This document shows positions 1-8,041 of a stretch of 36,030 nt of DNA, piece after piece. The notes beneath the pieces were generated by a model. The model did no database searches. It was not told where the DNA came from and saw only the letters and a list, made by a program, of their open reading frames with translations. The position numbers were made by a program, and so were the translations under genes. The stretch comes from Ruminococcus sp. (GTDB taxonomy: Bacteria; Bacillota; Clostridia; Oscillospirales; Ruminococcaceae): NCBI RefSeq assembly GCF_024692365.1, contig NZ_JAILMR010000120.1:1-36030 (forward strand), given 5' to 3'. How positions within the stretch are numbered: the first letter of the stretch is position 1; every line of letters begins with the position of its first letter.

Positions 1-34
1 AAACAAATTCTTTGACAGATAAAGGAGAATAACT

Positions 35-1495
35 ATGGGAACCGAGTCGATCATTATTATTTGCGTTATAGTTGCGGTACTTTTCGCAGCACTTATGGCT
101 ATACTTTCAAGATACAGAAAATGCCCCTCTGACAAGGTGCTTGTCATCTACGGTAAAGTAGGTACAGACAAGAACGGTCAGGCAAGGAGTGCCAGATGTA
201 TCCACGGCGGTGCGGCATTCATCATGCCTGTTATACAGTCCTACGAGTACATGGACCTGACACCTATATCCATAAACGTTGATCTGAAAAATGCGCTTTC
301 AAAGCAGAATATCCGTATCGATGTTCCTTCAAGATTCACAGTTGGTATCTCTACCGAACCCGGTATCATGCAGAATGCCGCTGAAAGACTTCTTGGTCTG
401 AAGCTGATGGAGATTCAGGAACTGGCTAAGGATATCATCTTCGGTCAGCTGAGACTTATCATCGCTACAATGGATATCGAAGAGATCAACTCCGACAGAG
501 ACAAGTTCCTGCTGGCAGTATCCAACAACGTTGAGATCGAGCTGAAAAAGATCGGTCTGAAACTGATAAACGTTAACGTTACCGATATCACCGATGAATC
601 CGGATATCTGGAAGCTCTCGGTAAAGAAGCTGCTGCTAAGGCTATCAACGACGCTAAGAAGAGCGTTGCTGAGAAGCACAGAGACGGTGAGATCGGACAG
701 TCTCACGCACAGAAAGAGCAGAGAATCGAAGTTGCAGCTGCAAACGCTGACGCTATCAAGGGTGAGAACGACGCTAAGGTAGCTGTTGCACAGTCCGAGG
801 CAGAGAGAAGAGAAAGAGAAGCAGAATCTCTGCGTAAGGCTACCGCTGCCGAGGCAGTTCAGGCTGCAAAGGCTAAGCAGGAAGCATACATCGCTCAGCA
901 GGAAGCAGAGCTTACAAGAGCAGAGCTTGAAAAGGCTACCCAGAAGGCTGACGTTATCGTTAAGGCTGAGATCAGCAAGCAGCAGGCTGAGATCCAGGCT
1001 GAGGCACAGGCTGAAGTTACAAGACGTAAGGCAAAGGGTGAAGCTGATGCTATCTTCGCTAAGATGGAAGCTGAGGCTAAGGGTAATCAGGAGATACTCA
1101 CCAAGCAGGCTGAAGGTCTGAAGCAGATAGTTGCTGCTGCAGGCGGCGACGCAGATGCTGCTGTAAGACTTATCATCGCTGACAAGATGGAGCAGCTGAT
1201 CGCTATCCAGGTTGAAGCTATCAAGAACATCAAGATCGACAAGATCACTGTTTGGGACAGCGGCGCTAACGGTGGACAGGGCGGCGGCTCTACCGCAAAT
1301 TTCCTTAGCGGTCTGATGAAGAGCGTACCTCCTCTGAACGATCTGTTTGAGCAAGCAGGTATGTCACTGCCCGAGTTCCTCGGCAAGGATATGAAGGACG
1401 CTCTGGAGAAGTCCCGCGAGGAGGCTATCCAGAGAGTTGCAGAGGAAGAGACAAAGAAGCTCGGCGCTAACGACGTTGAGATCATTGAGCCATAA
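35..1495 (+). CDS. floT: Flotillin-like SPFH-domain membrane scaffold protein (FloT/YuaG type)
   Basis: The 486-residue product has one N-terminal membrane segment (about residues 5-24), an SPFH/band-7 domain to about residue 210, then a long Ala/Glu/Lys-rich coiled coil to about 375. The tail contains 'KIDKITVWDSG' followed by a Gly-rich stretch, the same order as in Bacillus FloT, which is about 509 residues long. Flotillins sit on the inner face of the membrane, oligomerise and organise functional membrane microdomains. The ATG at 35 follows an AGGAGA site at 22-27. The promoter lies outside the window. No NfeD-like partner gene is visible downstream; the next gene is a lipoprotein with its own ribosome site. 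The family assignment is firm; the cargo and exact role are not visible. Confidence 0.9.
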   Translation: MGTESIIIICVIVAVLFAALMAILSRYRKCPSDKVLVIYGKVGTDKNGQARSARCIHGGAAFIMPVIQSYEYMDLTPISINVDLKNALSKQNIRIDVPSRFTVGISTEPGIMQNAAERLLGLKLMEIQELAKDIIFGQLRLIIATMDIEEINSDRDKFLLAVSNNVEIELKKIGLKLINVNVTDITDESGYLEALGKEAAAKAINDAKKSVAEKHRDGEIGQSHAQKEQRIEVAAANADAIKGENDAKVAVAQSEAERREREAESLRKATAAEAVQAAKAKQEAYIAQQEAELTRAELEKATQKADVIVKAEISKQQAEIQAEAQAEVTRRKAKGEADAIFAKMEAEAKGNQEILTKQAEGLKQIVAAAGGDADAAVRLIIADKMEQLIAIQVEAIKNIKIDKITVWDSGANGGQGGGSTANFLSGLMKSVPPLNDLFEQAGMSLPEFLGKDMKDALEKSREEAIQRVAEEETKKLGANDVEIIEP

Positions 1496-1605
1496 TCGGC
1501 TGAATTTACCAAATCACCTCAAAATAATATAACTTCTGTCGGGTGCAGCTCATGCTGTGCCCGACAAAAGCGTTATCTATGATGATTATATATAAGGAGA
1601 AAAAA

Positions 1606-2985
1606 ATGGTCATAAACATAAAAAGATATTTGTCGGCAGCAGCCGCACTTATGCTTACGATGACTATCCCTTGCAGCTGCAATAAAACTTCAAAATTCAC
1701 AAACAGCAATAACGCAGATGATTCATCAAGTCAGACAGCGGAATCTTCCGATGATGCACAAGAAACTGTCTACGTATTTGAAACAAAGCCCCATCAGCTG
1801 GAAATCGACCGGAACTTCTATGAAGTCTACAATAAGCCGATACGTTTCAATTATCTTGATAAGCCCTATGAGGAATGGCTGTCTTATGTAAGCCCCTACG
1901 ATGAATACGTACCTATGCTGAACACCGATGACAGCGGATACTATAATGTTCTGGATACAGTGGCTTTTGCTATACGCTACGCCTACGAAAACGGAATTGA
2001 GGAACTGGAATTCCCTGTTGAATATGATTCCGCCCTCATAGACCTGGGCTGGCAGTACGCAGGACTTTCATTTCCTGATGTACCTATGACGGCAGGTGGC
2101 TGCGATTACGAGCTTACCGACAAAGGATATTACCGCATGAAATTTTCAGATTCGGTACTGAAAGCCGCTTCTCACCCGGATGAAGTGATAGCAGCCGCGA
2201 AGGAGATTGTTGAAAGCATACCGGCAAACTGCACAACAGATGCTGACAAAGCTTACTATCTTTATGACTGGGTATGCACAAATGTTGCATATGACGTATT
2301 TCATGTAAACGGTACAAGTATGGTAAACAACGAACCTCAGTCGGTTTACGGGGCTTTAGTTAAAAAAAGAGCTGTATGTGACGGTATCGCAAGTGCAGTT
2401 CAGCTGTTGTTCAATATGGCAGATATCGACTGCGGAAAGGTTGACGCAGAGGCTGTAAGTGCCGATGAATCGGGTCATGTGTGGAATTATGCCTATATCG
2501 GAGATGAAGTCTGGGATTTCGATGCGACATGGGATATCAGAAATTTCTGTGAAACAGAGGGCGATGAACTGACATCTTATGAAAATGCCAAATACTACAA
2601 ATGGTTCGGTACGGAACGCAGTTCAAAGCTGGGAATGACAAATCTCAACGATAGCTGCATATACTTCATGCCATCCACCGAGGAAAAGTTTTCTGCTGAT
2701 TCCCCTGCTGCGAAGTGTGCTGATATACTTGTAAACATCACCGATGAAAGCGACGACTTTGAATACATATACGATGGTGAATCACATGACTCAGTCGAAA
2801 ACGAGAAGCTAAAAGAGCTTATCGACCAAAAGGGTTATGCTGTTTTAAAGTTCAATGATCCCTATTTACTTGAAGGATTCGACTATGAACTCGAACTTTA
2901 TCGCGATCCGATATACAAAGATAAAGATAATTCAGATTTGGTTTATGAACTTGATTTAGAAAACTGTCTGCTTGAACTAAGATAG
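1606..2985 (+). CDS. Exported transglutaminase-fold lipoprotein
   Basis: I chose the ATG at 1606 over upstream in-frame starts because it follows AAGGAGA directly and opens a signal peptide (MVINIKRYLSAAAALMLTMT). Cysteines at 23 and 25 suggest lipidation, although the lipobox is imperfect. A Ser/Asp-rich linker (about 30-55) precedes the body. A transglutaminase-like core lies at about 200-320, with a plausible triad: Cys258 in 'AVCDG', His291 in 'GHVWN' and Asp306 in 'FDATWD'. Bacterial proteins of this fold may be peptidases, crosslinking enzymes or inactive, and the substrate cannot be told here. The protein is probably anchored outside the membrane. It is 459 residues long and ends just before a strong terminator. 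A second protein with this fold, carrying a dockerin, lies at 28332-29867. Confidence 0.82.
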   Translation: MVINIKRYLSAAAALMLTMTIPCSCNKTSKFTNSNNADDSSSQTAESSDDAQETVYVFETKPHQLEIDRNFYEVYNKPIRFNYLDKPYEEWLSYVSPYDEYVPMLNTDDSGYYNVLDTVAFAIRYAYENGIEELEFPVEYDSALIDLGWQYAGLSFPDVPMTAGGCDYELTDKGYYRMKFSDSVLKAASHPDEVIAAAKEIVESIPANCTTDADKAYYLYDWVCTNVAYDVFHVNGTSMVNNEPQSVYGALVKKRAVCDGIASAVQLLFNMADIDCGKVDAEAVSADESGHVWNYAYIGDEVWDFDATWDIRNFCETEGDELTSYENAKYYKWFGTERSSKLGMTNLNDSCIYFMPSTEEKFSADSPAAKCADILVNITDESDDFEYIYDGESHDSVENEKLKELIDQKGYAVLKFNDPYLLEGFDYELELYRDPIYKDKDNSDLVYELDLENCLLELR

Positions 2986-2988
2986 CCA

Positions 2989-3036
2989 ATTAGCTCCCGT
3001 TTACGCCCTATAACGCGAGGGAGCTAATAATTTTTC
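2989..3036 (+). terminator. Intrinsic terminator after the transglutaminase-fold gene
   Basis: A 9-bp perfect stem (TTAGCTCCC at 2990-2998 with GGGAGCTAA at 3019-3027) is followed by a T-rich tract at 3031-3035. It starts four bases after the stop codon. Confidence 0.88.
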
Positions 3037-3477
3037 ATGTTACATCATTTAATTATTACAAAAGCGTGTAAATTTGGCTAATATATCCATTTCAAACGTT
3101 TTCTTGAAATTTACTTATTTTTCCTTGAATTTCATATTATTACATTTTCTTTTAACAAAACACAAATTCGGAACAATAATCAATATATTTAACATTCAAT
3201 TTTCGCGAGAAAATAGCCGAATTCGGTTACAAGCTTTGTAACAATTTTCGCATCGGTTTTCTACGATATGAATTTCTGACACTCCGATTTACAAATTGAC
3301 TAAAAGAGTTTTGAAAATTCGTGAAATTTGCCCATAAATGTATAGGTACTAATGTTCCTATACCATATGTTGTATATAAACGAAATTTTAGACCTATATA
3401 GCTTGTAATTGTTTTGTAACCAATGAATAATGTAATTTAGTTTAACTTAAAGAGTGCACTGTTAATAAACCCGCCTG
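3037..3477. other. AT-rich intergenic stretch without a gene
   Basis: About 440 bp of strongly AT-rich sequence contain no supportable ORF on either strand. The only clear structure is a 7-bp inverted repeat, GTATAGG at 3340-3346 with CCTATAC at 3357-3363, about 115 bp upstream of the next promoter. It could be an operator half-site pair or chance. Confidence 0.5.
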
Positions 3478-3506
3478 TTGACAAGGATAGTATTTTACTA
3501 TATAAT
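3478..3506 (+). promoter_or_regulatory. Consensus sigma-A promoter for the dockerin glucosaminidase
   Basis: TTGACA at 3478-3483 and TATAAT at 3501-3506 are both perfect, with a 17-bp spacer. Predicted transcription starts near 3513, giving a leader of about 70 nt. Confidence 0.88.
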
Positions 3507-3584
3507 AGTAACACAACAAAACAAACAGTACGAGTTAAGAACAATCAGGAAAATGGTTTATTTGTTCACCCGGAGGTGAGTTCG

Positions 3585-5366
3585 TTGATACTTAAAAGAA
3601 CAGCGGCTGCACTTATGGCAGCAGCTATGATGTTTGGAACAGCAGCTGCATCAGGCAGCAATTTCATCAAGGCTGCCGCAGCACAGGACAGAAACGGCGT
3701 ATGTTCATATACATATGTTGATGTAAGAAAAGATGCGAATAGCAGTTCAGCTGCCAAAGGCTGGCTCGACGGCGGAGATGCAGTAAGCATACTCGGCGAG
3801 AAATATGACAGCAACGGCAAGCTGTGGTATAAGATACAGTTTGAACTTCTTGTGGGATATGTTCCCGCAGATTCCATATCAGTAAACGGCGCTAAGGCTG
3901 CATCAAGCAGCGATTTTGAGAGCTATCTGGATTCTCAGGCTTTCCCCGAGAGTTACAGGATATATCTCAGAGAACTGCACAAGCAGCACCCCAACTGGAT
4001 ATTCAAGGCTCAGCACGTTGGTATCGACTGGGATACAGCTGTAAGTGAGGAGACCGTAGTCGGCAGAAACCTTGTACACAATGGTGCTCCCGATTCATGG
4101 AAATCCAGAGCTAAAGGTGCTTACGACCCCGATACCGATAGCTGGTATCAGCTGGATACTGGCTGGGTAGCAGCTTCTGACGGTATAATAAAGTATTATC
4201 TCGACCCCAGGAATTTCCTGACCGAGAATTACATATTCATGTTTGAAAATCTTTCATATGACCCTGACGTACATACCAAGGACGGCGTTGAGGCTATCCT
4301 CCGCGGCACCTTTATGGACGGCGGATATACCTGTCCCGATACGGGCGAGTGGTACAATTACGCAGATACATTTATGGAAGCTGCCGAAGTTTCAGGTGTA
4401 TCACCTTATCATCTGGCTTCAAGATGCCGCAATGAACAGGGCGTTTACGGTGCTCCTCAGTCACTGGGCACAGTTGAAGGATATGAAAACTACTTCAATT
4501 TCTTCGATGTAGGCGCTTATGCCACATCTACAATGACCGCAGGCGCGATGGGTGCAAGATATGCTACAAACTACAATGACACCTATATGCTGCCCTGGAC
4601 AAATCAGTACAAGTCCATAGTCGGCGGTTCGATATTCCTGGGCAACGGTTATATCACAAAGGATCAGGATACTCTGTATCTTCAGAAGTTCGATGTGACC
4701 GACGGCGGCAACGGATATTTCGCACACCAGTACATGACCTGTGTGTTCGGACAAGCCAATGAAGCTGTCAGCCTGCTGAAAGCTTACAGCGACGAAGTAC
4801 TTGATTCTGCTATGGAATTCAAGATACCCGTATACAACAATATGCCCTCAACTCGCTGCCCCAAGCCTGATTCGGAGTGGGACGACAACGATTATCTCAA
4901 CGATCTGAGCATATCTGGCGTTAAGATCAGCCCTGCTTTCAACAGCTATACAGAGTCCTATACCGCTAAGGTATCAGCTGACACCAAGAGCGTTAATGTT
5001 TCAGCTGAATCTTCAAGCAATACCGCAGGTGTTTACGGCACAGGCGAGATAACTCTTAAAGACGGCAAAAACACTATTGAGATTTCATGTGTTTCCCCAG
5101 CAGGAACTACAAGAGTTTACAAGATCACCGTTGACAAAGCCGCTAAAGCTGCTGCAAAGAAGAACACTAAAAATACTTCTTCTAAATATGATATAAACGG
5201 TGACGGCAAAACGAACATCACTGATGTGGTAGTAGTTGCGGCTCATGTTTCAGGCAAAAAGCATATGAAATCATCTGCTGAAAAGAAAGCTGACATCGAC
5301 GGCAACGGCAGTGTAGATATTGCCGATGCTTTATTGATAATCAGATACATCAAGTACGGAATTTAA
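3585..5366 (+). CDS. Secreted dockerin-bearing peptidoglycan glucosaminidase with SH3 and cadherin-like domains
   Basis: Domain order in the 593-residue product: signal peptide (1 to about 34), SH3b-like domain (about 40-100), LytG-like beta-N-acetylglucosaminidase domain (about 115-410, with the probable catalytic Glu284 in 'RNEQG'), cadherin-like beta-sandwich (about 438-517), Lys/Ala linker, and a C-terminal type I dockerin (about 535-592). The dockerin has two Ca2+ loops, 'DINGDGKTNITD' and 'DIDGNGSVDIAD'. The enzyme should cut N-acetylglucosamine bonds in cell-wall glycan. The dockerin implies docking to a cohesin, or cell-surface retention. I prefer the TTG at 3585, five bases after GGAGGTGA; the GTG at 3576 lies inside that ribosome site. 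It is a single-gene unit between its own promoter and terminator. Confidence 0.9.
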   Translation: MILKRTAAALMAAAMMFGTAAASGSNFIKAAAAQDRNGVCSYTYVDVRKDANSSSAAKGWLDGGDAVSILGEKYDSNGKLWYKIQFELLVGYVPADSISVNGAKAASSSDFESYLDSQAFPESYRIYLRELHKQHPNWIFKAQHVGIDWDTAVSEETVVGRNLVHNGAPDSWKSRAKGAYDPDTDSWYQLDTGWVAASDGIIKYYLDPRNFLTENYIFMFENLSYDPDVHTKDGVEAILRGTFMDGGYTCPDTGEWYNYADTFMEAAEVSGVSPYHLASRCRNEQGVYGAPQSLGTVEGYENYFNFFDVGAYATSTMTAGAMGARYATNYNDTYMLPWTNQYKSIVGGSIFLGNGYITKDQDTLYLQKFDVTDGGNGYFAHQYMTCVFGQANEAVSLLKAYSDEVLDSAMEFKIPVYNNMPSTRCPKPDSEWDDNDYLNDLSISGVKISPAFNSYTESYTAKVSADTKSVNVSAESSSNTAGVYGTGEITLKDGKNTIEISCVSPAGTTRVYKITVDKAAKAAAKKNTKNTSSKYDINGDGKTNITDVVVVAAHVSGKKHMKSSAEKKADIDGNGSVDIADALLIIRYIKYGI

Positions 5367-5390
5367 AGATCTTTGCGAAGTATAGTTATA

Positions 5391-5435
5391 TAGACCGCCC
5401 TGACGGGAAACCGTTGGGACGGTCGCTTTTTTGTT
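5391..5435 (+). terminator. Intrinsic terminator after the glucosaminidase gene
   Basis: GACCGCCC at 5393-5400 pairs with GGGACGGTC at 5416-5424 with one bulge, and a run of T follows at 5427-5432. Confidence 0.82.
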
Positions 5436-5453
5436 AAAAATGACAAATTCCAC

Positions 5454-5482
5454 TTGACAATTAGGTAAATTAATATTATAAT
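5454..5482 (+). promoter_or_regulatory. Consensus sigma-A promoter for the zinc-ribbon gene
   Basis: TTGACA at 5454-5459 and TATAAT at 5477-5482 are separated by 17 bp. The leader to the ATG is about 70 nt. Confidence 0.85.
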
Positions 5483-5559
5483 TATAATAACCGATTTATA
5501 CTGCGGTATAGAATATTTTTACGGCAAAGCCCCTCGGGATTGTCGGGTCAGGAGGACAT

Positions 5560-7074
5560 ATGCTGATATGCAATAAATGCGGAAAAACTAGCAAACGCGG
5601 TAAATTCTGCGTATTCTGCGGCGGTGAGCTGAGCGAGTTCTTTACGCTGAAAACCGCTGATAACAATAATGCACCCAAGGGAACCTGCCCTCAGTGCGGA
5701 AAGGAGTACACAGAGGGCGGATTCTGCGTATTCTGCGGAACTAAACTTGATAACGTCACTGCTCCCGAAATTGAGACTGTTGTTGAGACAGCGCCGGTTG
5801 TGGAAACTACACCTGTAGAAGAACCTGTTATAGAAACTGCTCCTGTATCTGAACCCGAGCCTGTTGCAGAGCCTGAGCCTATTGTGACTCCCGAGCCTGC
5901 ACCAATAGTGGAAACAGCTCCTGTTGTTGAAGCTGCTCCCGCTGAGGAAATTCAGCTAAAATGCAGTGAATGCGGAAAGATACATACCAAGGGTAAATTC
6001 TGCGTGGCTTGCGGTGGAGCTCTTGTTCCTGCTGATGCACCAGCAGCTGAGCCCGAAGCTGGCAAGCTTGCTTGCATTGTATGCGGAAAAGTACATGACG
6101 GCGGAAAGTTCTGCACTGCCTGCGGCGGTCAGCTGAAACCTGTTGGTGCAGCTGTTGAAGAACCAAGTTCTGCTCCCACACTGACTAATGAGCCTGCTCC
6201 TGCGGCTGTAATAGAAAGTGCTCCTGCTATTGAAACTCCTGCTGGCGGACTTAAATGTGAGATTTGCGGAAAGCCCCATGATAAGGGCAAGTTCTGCACA
6301 TCTTGCGGCGGAAAACTTGTTCCCGCTGATGCTGCACCTGCGGCTGTTGAGAGTGCGCCTGTGGCTGAAACTCCTGCTAATGGACTTAAATGCGAAGTCT
6401 GCGGAAAGCCCCATGAAAAGGGTAAATTCTGCACCAGCTGCGGCGGAAAGCTTGTTCCTGCCAGTGGAGATGCTGCTCCTGCGGCTGCGCCCGAGAGTGC
6501 TCCCACTGCGGAATGGCTGAAATGCGCGGTTTGCGGTAAGCTTCACGACAAAGGCAAGTTCTGCACTGCTTGCGGAGGTCAGCTTGTTTCTGCAAGTGCG
6601 CCGACTAACACTACTTCGGCTATACCAACACCAGCGGCACCAGTGGCTTCGGTGATACCTACGCCTGTATCCGCTCCCCTGCCTAACACTCCGACTGCAC
6701 CTATTTCTGCGCCGCTGCCAGCAAGCACAGAAACTTCGGGCAAACTTGTGTGCAAGGTTTGCGGCAAGATTTTGGATAAGGGCAAGTTCTGCACTGCCTG
6801 CGGCGGCGACCTTGTTCCCATGGAGAGCCAGCCTGCTACTGCACCCGCGGCAGAGAACAACGGTCTTGTTTGCCCGACCTGTGGCAAGACTTTTGAGCGC
6901 GGCAAATTCTGCACCACCTGCGGAGCAACCCTTGTTCCTCAGAATGCGGCTCCTGCGGCACCTGTCAACGACGGCAAACTGCACTGTGTTCAGTGCGGCG
7001 CTGTATTTGAGCGCGGTAAGTTCTGCACTTCCTGCGGCGGTCAGCTGGTTACTTCGGATAAGCTGAATGTCTGA
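5560..7074 (+). CDS. Ten-zinc-ribbon repeat protein with Pro/Ala/Glu linkers
   Basis: The 504-residue protein is built from ten copies of one zinc-ribbon unit, consensus CxxCGK-x4-GKFCxxCGG. Each copy has four cysteines and should hold one Zn2+. The first two ribbons are adjacent; the rest are joined by linkers of about 15-75 residues rich in Pro, Ala, Glu, Val and Thr. No signal peptide, membrane segment or catalytic domain is visible, so it is probably cytosolic. Ribbons 5 and 6 are nearly identical at the DNA level, which points to recent unit duplication. The ATG at 5560 follows GGAGG at 5551-5555. Zinc ribbons often mediate protein or nucleic-acid contacts, but one or two per protein is usual. 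I do not recognise a characterised homologue. It converges on the Ter island without sharing its promoter. Confidence 0.85.
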   Translation: MLICNKCGKTSKRGKFCVFCGGELSEFFTLKTADNNNAPKGTCPQCGKEYTEGGFCVFCGTKLDNVTAPEIETVVETAPVVETTPVEEPVIETAPVSEPEPVAEPEPIVTPEPAPIVETAPVVEAAPAEEIQLKCSECGKIHTKGKFCVACGGALVPADAPAAEPEAGKLACIVCGKVHDGGKFCTACGGQLKPVGAAVEEPSSAPTLTNEPAPAAVIESAPAIETPAGGLKCEICGKPHDKGKFCTSCGGKLVPADAAPAAVESAPVAETPANGLKCEVCGKPHEKGKFCTSCGGKLVPASGDAAPAAAPESAPTAEWLKCAVCGKLHDKGKFCTACGGQLVSASAPTNTTSAIPTPAAPVASVIPTPVSAPLPNTPTAPISAPLPASTETSGKLVCKVCGKILDKGKFCTACGGDLVPMESQPATAPAAENNGLVCPTCGKTFERGKFCTTCGATLVPQNAAPAAPVNDGKLHCVQCGAVFERGKFCTSCGGQLVTSDKLNV

Positions 7075-7192
7075 TGCACGTTGTTATCAGCGGAAATACT
7101 GTTACCGATGGGTTCAGAAGACCGCTGATTTTAATGGCGAGTTCCGGCTGAGGTTTTGAGAACAGTGCATTTTAATAATAAGAAAAAATTAG

Positions 7193-7232
7193 GTATCGTC
7201 TGCGGTTATCATCGCCGCGGACGGTACTTTTT
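7193..7232 (+). terminator. Intrinsic terminator after the zinc-ribbon gene
   Basis: A 13-bp stem with two G-U pairs (GTATCGTCTGCGG at 7193-7205 with CCGCGGACGGTAC at 7215-7227) is followed by TTTTT at 7228-7232. A weaker, wide-looped hairpin (ATCAGCGG with CCGCTGAT) lies just after the stop codon. Confidence 0.85.
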
Positions 7233-7242
7233 ATATGCATGG

Positions 7243-7282
7243 AAAAGGCACTTCCGACAGTAGTTTGTCAGAAGTGCCTTAA
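7243..7282 (-). terminator. Intrinsic terminator ending the PRTase-StiP-HAD unit
   Basis: The arms at 7245-7259 and 7266-7280 form a 15-bp stem with one mismatch. On the minus strand the hairpin is followed by TTTTCC, just after the HAD gene's stop codon. Confidence 0.82.
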
Positions 7283-7284
7283 TA

Positions 7285-8040
7285 TTATTGTTTGGTTTGA
7301 GCAAGAAGTGTCTCGATCACGAATTCTGCGAAATCGCCCGTGCCTTTAAATACGCATCTGTTGGGATTTTTAAGGAGCGGGTCAAGGGCTTCGGGGATAA
7401 TTGCTAAGTCGGCGGCTTCAAGCATGGGAAGGTCGATAGTGCTGTCACCTGCGGCGAGAATACGTGCGTCATTTTCACCCTGTGCAAGGCGTTTCAGCGC
7501 TTTGCCTTTGTTTATCTCGGGTGGCAGGAAGTATATTTTTCTGCCCGAAAGCTTAACGTCAAATTCGATGAGAGTGCCGTATCTGTCCATAAATTCTCCC
7601 ACATATTCGGGCTTTGCGCAGGATATGTAGAGGTACATCTCATCAACTATACGCACAACGTTCAGCTTTTCGTTGCCATCAAGTTCAGCGTGAAGTTTTT
7701 TCATCAGCGGCATGAGTTCGTCGGCGTAGCGCTTTTCGCTCATGCGCCATTCTTCGTTCTGAATACCGTTTTCAATGAGTATCGCGCCATTGGTGGTTAT
7801 CGCCCTGCTGTAACAGCTTTCGGGAAGTTTTATCCTTTCAAACTGCGCCACGGAACGGGTGGTCAGGGGGACGAGTTCGACACATTCGGGGAGAGATGAA
7901 AGCTGTGAGTGGACTTTTCCGCTCATGAAACCCTGTTCGGCACCGTTCAGTAGTTCAACACAGATATCGCCCTCGCGCTTGTGCTTGTAGGAATGTATCA
8001 GAGTGTTATCGAGGTCGCTTGCAAGTAGTATCTTTCTCAT
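7285..8040 (-). CDS. HAD-superfamily phosphatase of the Ter metabolite module
   Basis: The ATG at 8040 gives 251 residues and starts one base after the stop of the StiP-family gene. An upstream in-frame GTG at 8079 would overlap that gene. HAD motif I is 'ASDLDNT' (nucleophile Asp9, acid/base Asp11). Lys180 in 'NKGKALKRL' fits motif III and 'GDSTIDLPM' (198-206) is motif IV. This layout resembles Cof/SPP-type HADs with a C2 cap. It should hydrolyse a small phosphorylated metabolite. HAD phosphatases recur with TerD, PRTase and StiP genes, where a pathway for a nucleoside-like compound has been predicted but its product is unknown. It is the last gene of the unit. Confidence 0.82.
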   Translation of the reverse strand: MRKILLASDLDNTLIHSYKHKREGDICVELLNGAEQGFMSGKVHSQLSSLPECVELVPLTTRSVAQFERIKLPESCYSRAITTNGAILIENGIQNEEWRMSEKRYADELMPLMKKLHAELDGNEKLNVVRIVDEMYLYISCAKPEYVGEFMDRYGTLIEFDVKLSGRKIYFLPPEINKGKALKRLAQGENDARILAAGDSTIDLPMLEAADLAIIPEALDPLLKNPNRCVFKGTGDFAEFVIETLLAQTKQ

Positions 8041-8041
8041 A

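Noticed and set aside
329-1354. 341-codon ORF antisense to the flotillin-like gene
   Set aside because: It is a shadow of the repetitive Ala/Glu/Lys coiled-coil codons; low-complexity Ser/Leu/Cys product, no ribosome site, no recognisable domain.
5956-6984. 342-codon ORF antisense to the zinc-ribbon gene
   Set aside because: It mirrors the DNA repeats of the sense gene and gives an Arg/Ser/Ala-rich product without a plausible start.
5560-7074. CRISPR-like periodic repeats
   Set aside because: The repeats are codons of the zinc ribbons, differ in spacing and sequence, and keep one open frame.
7075-7192. Small gene between the zinc-ribbon and HAD genes
   Set aside because: Only hairpins and AT-rich spacer are present; no start with a ribosome site.
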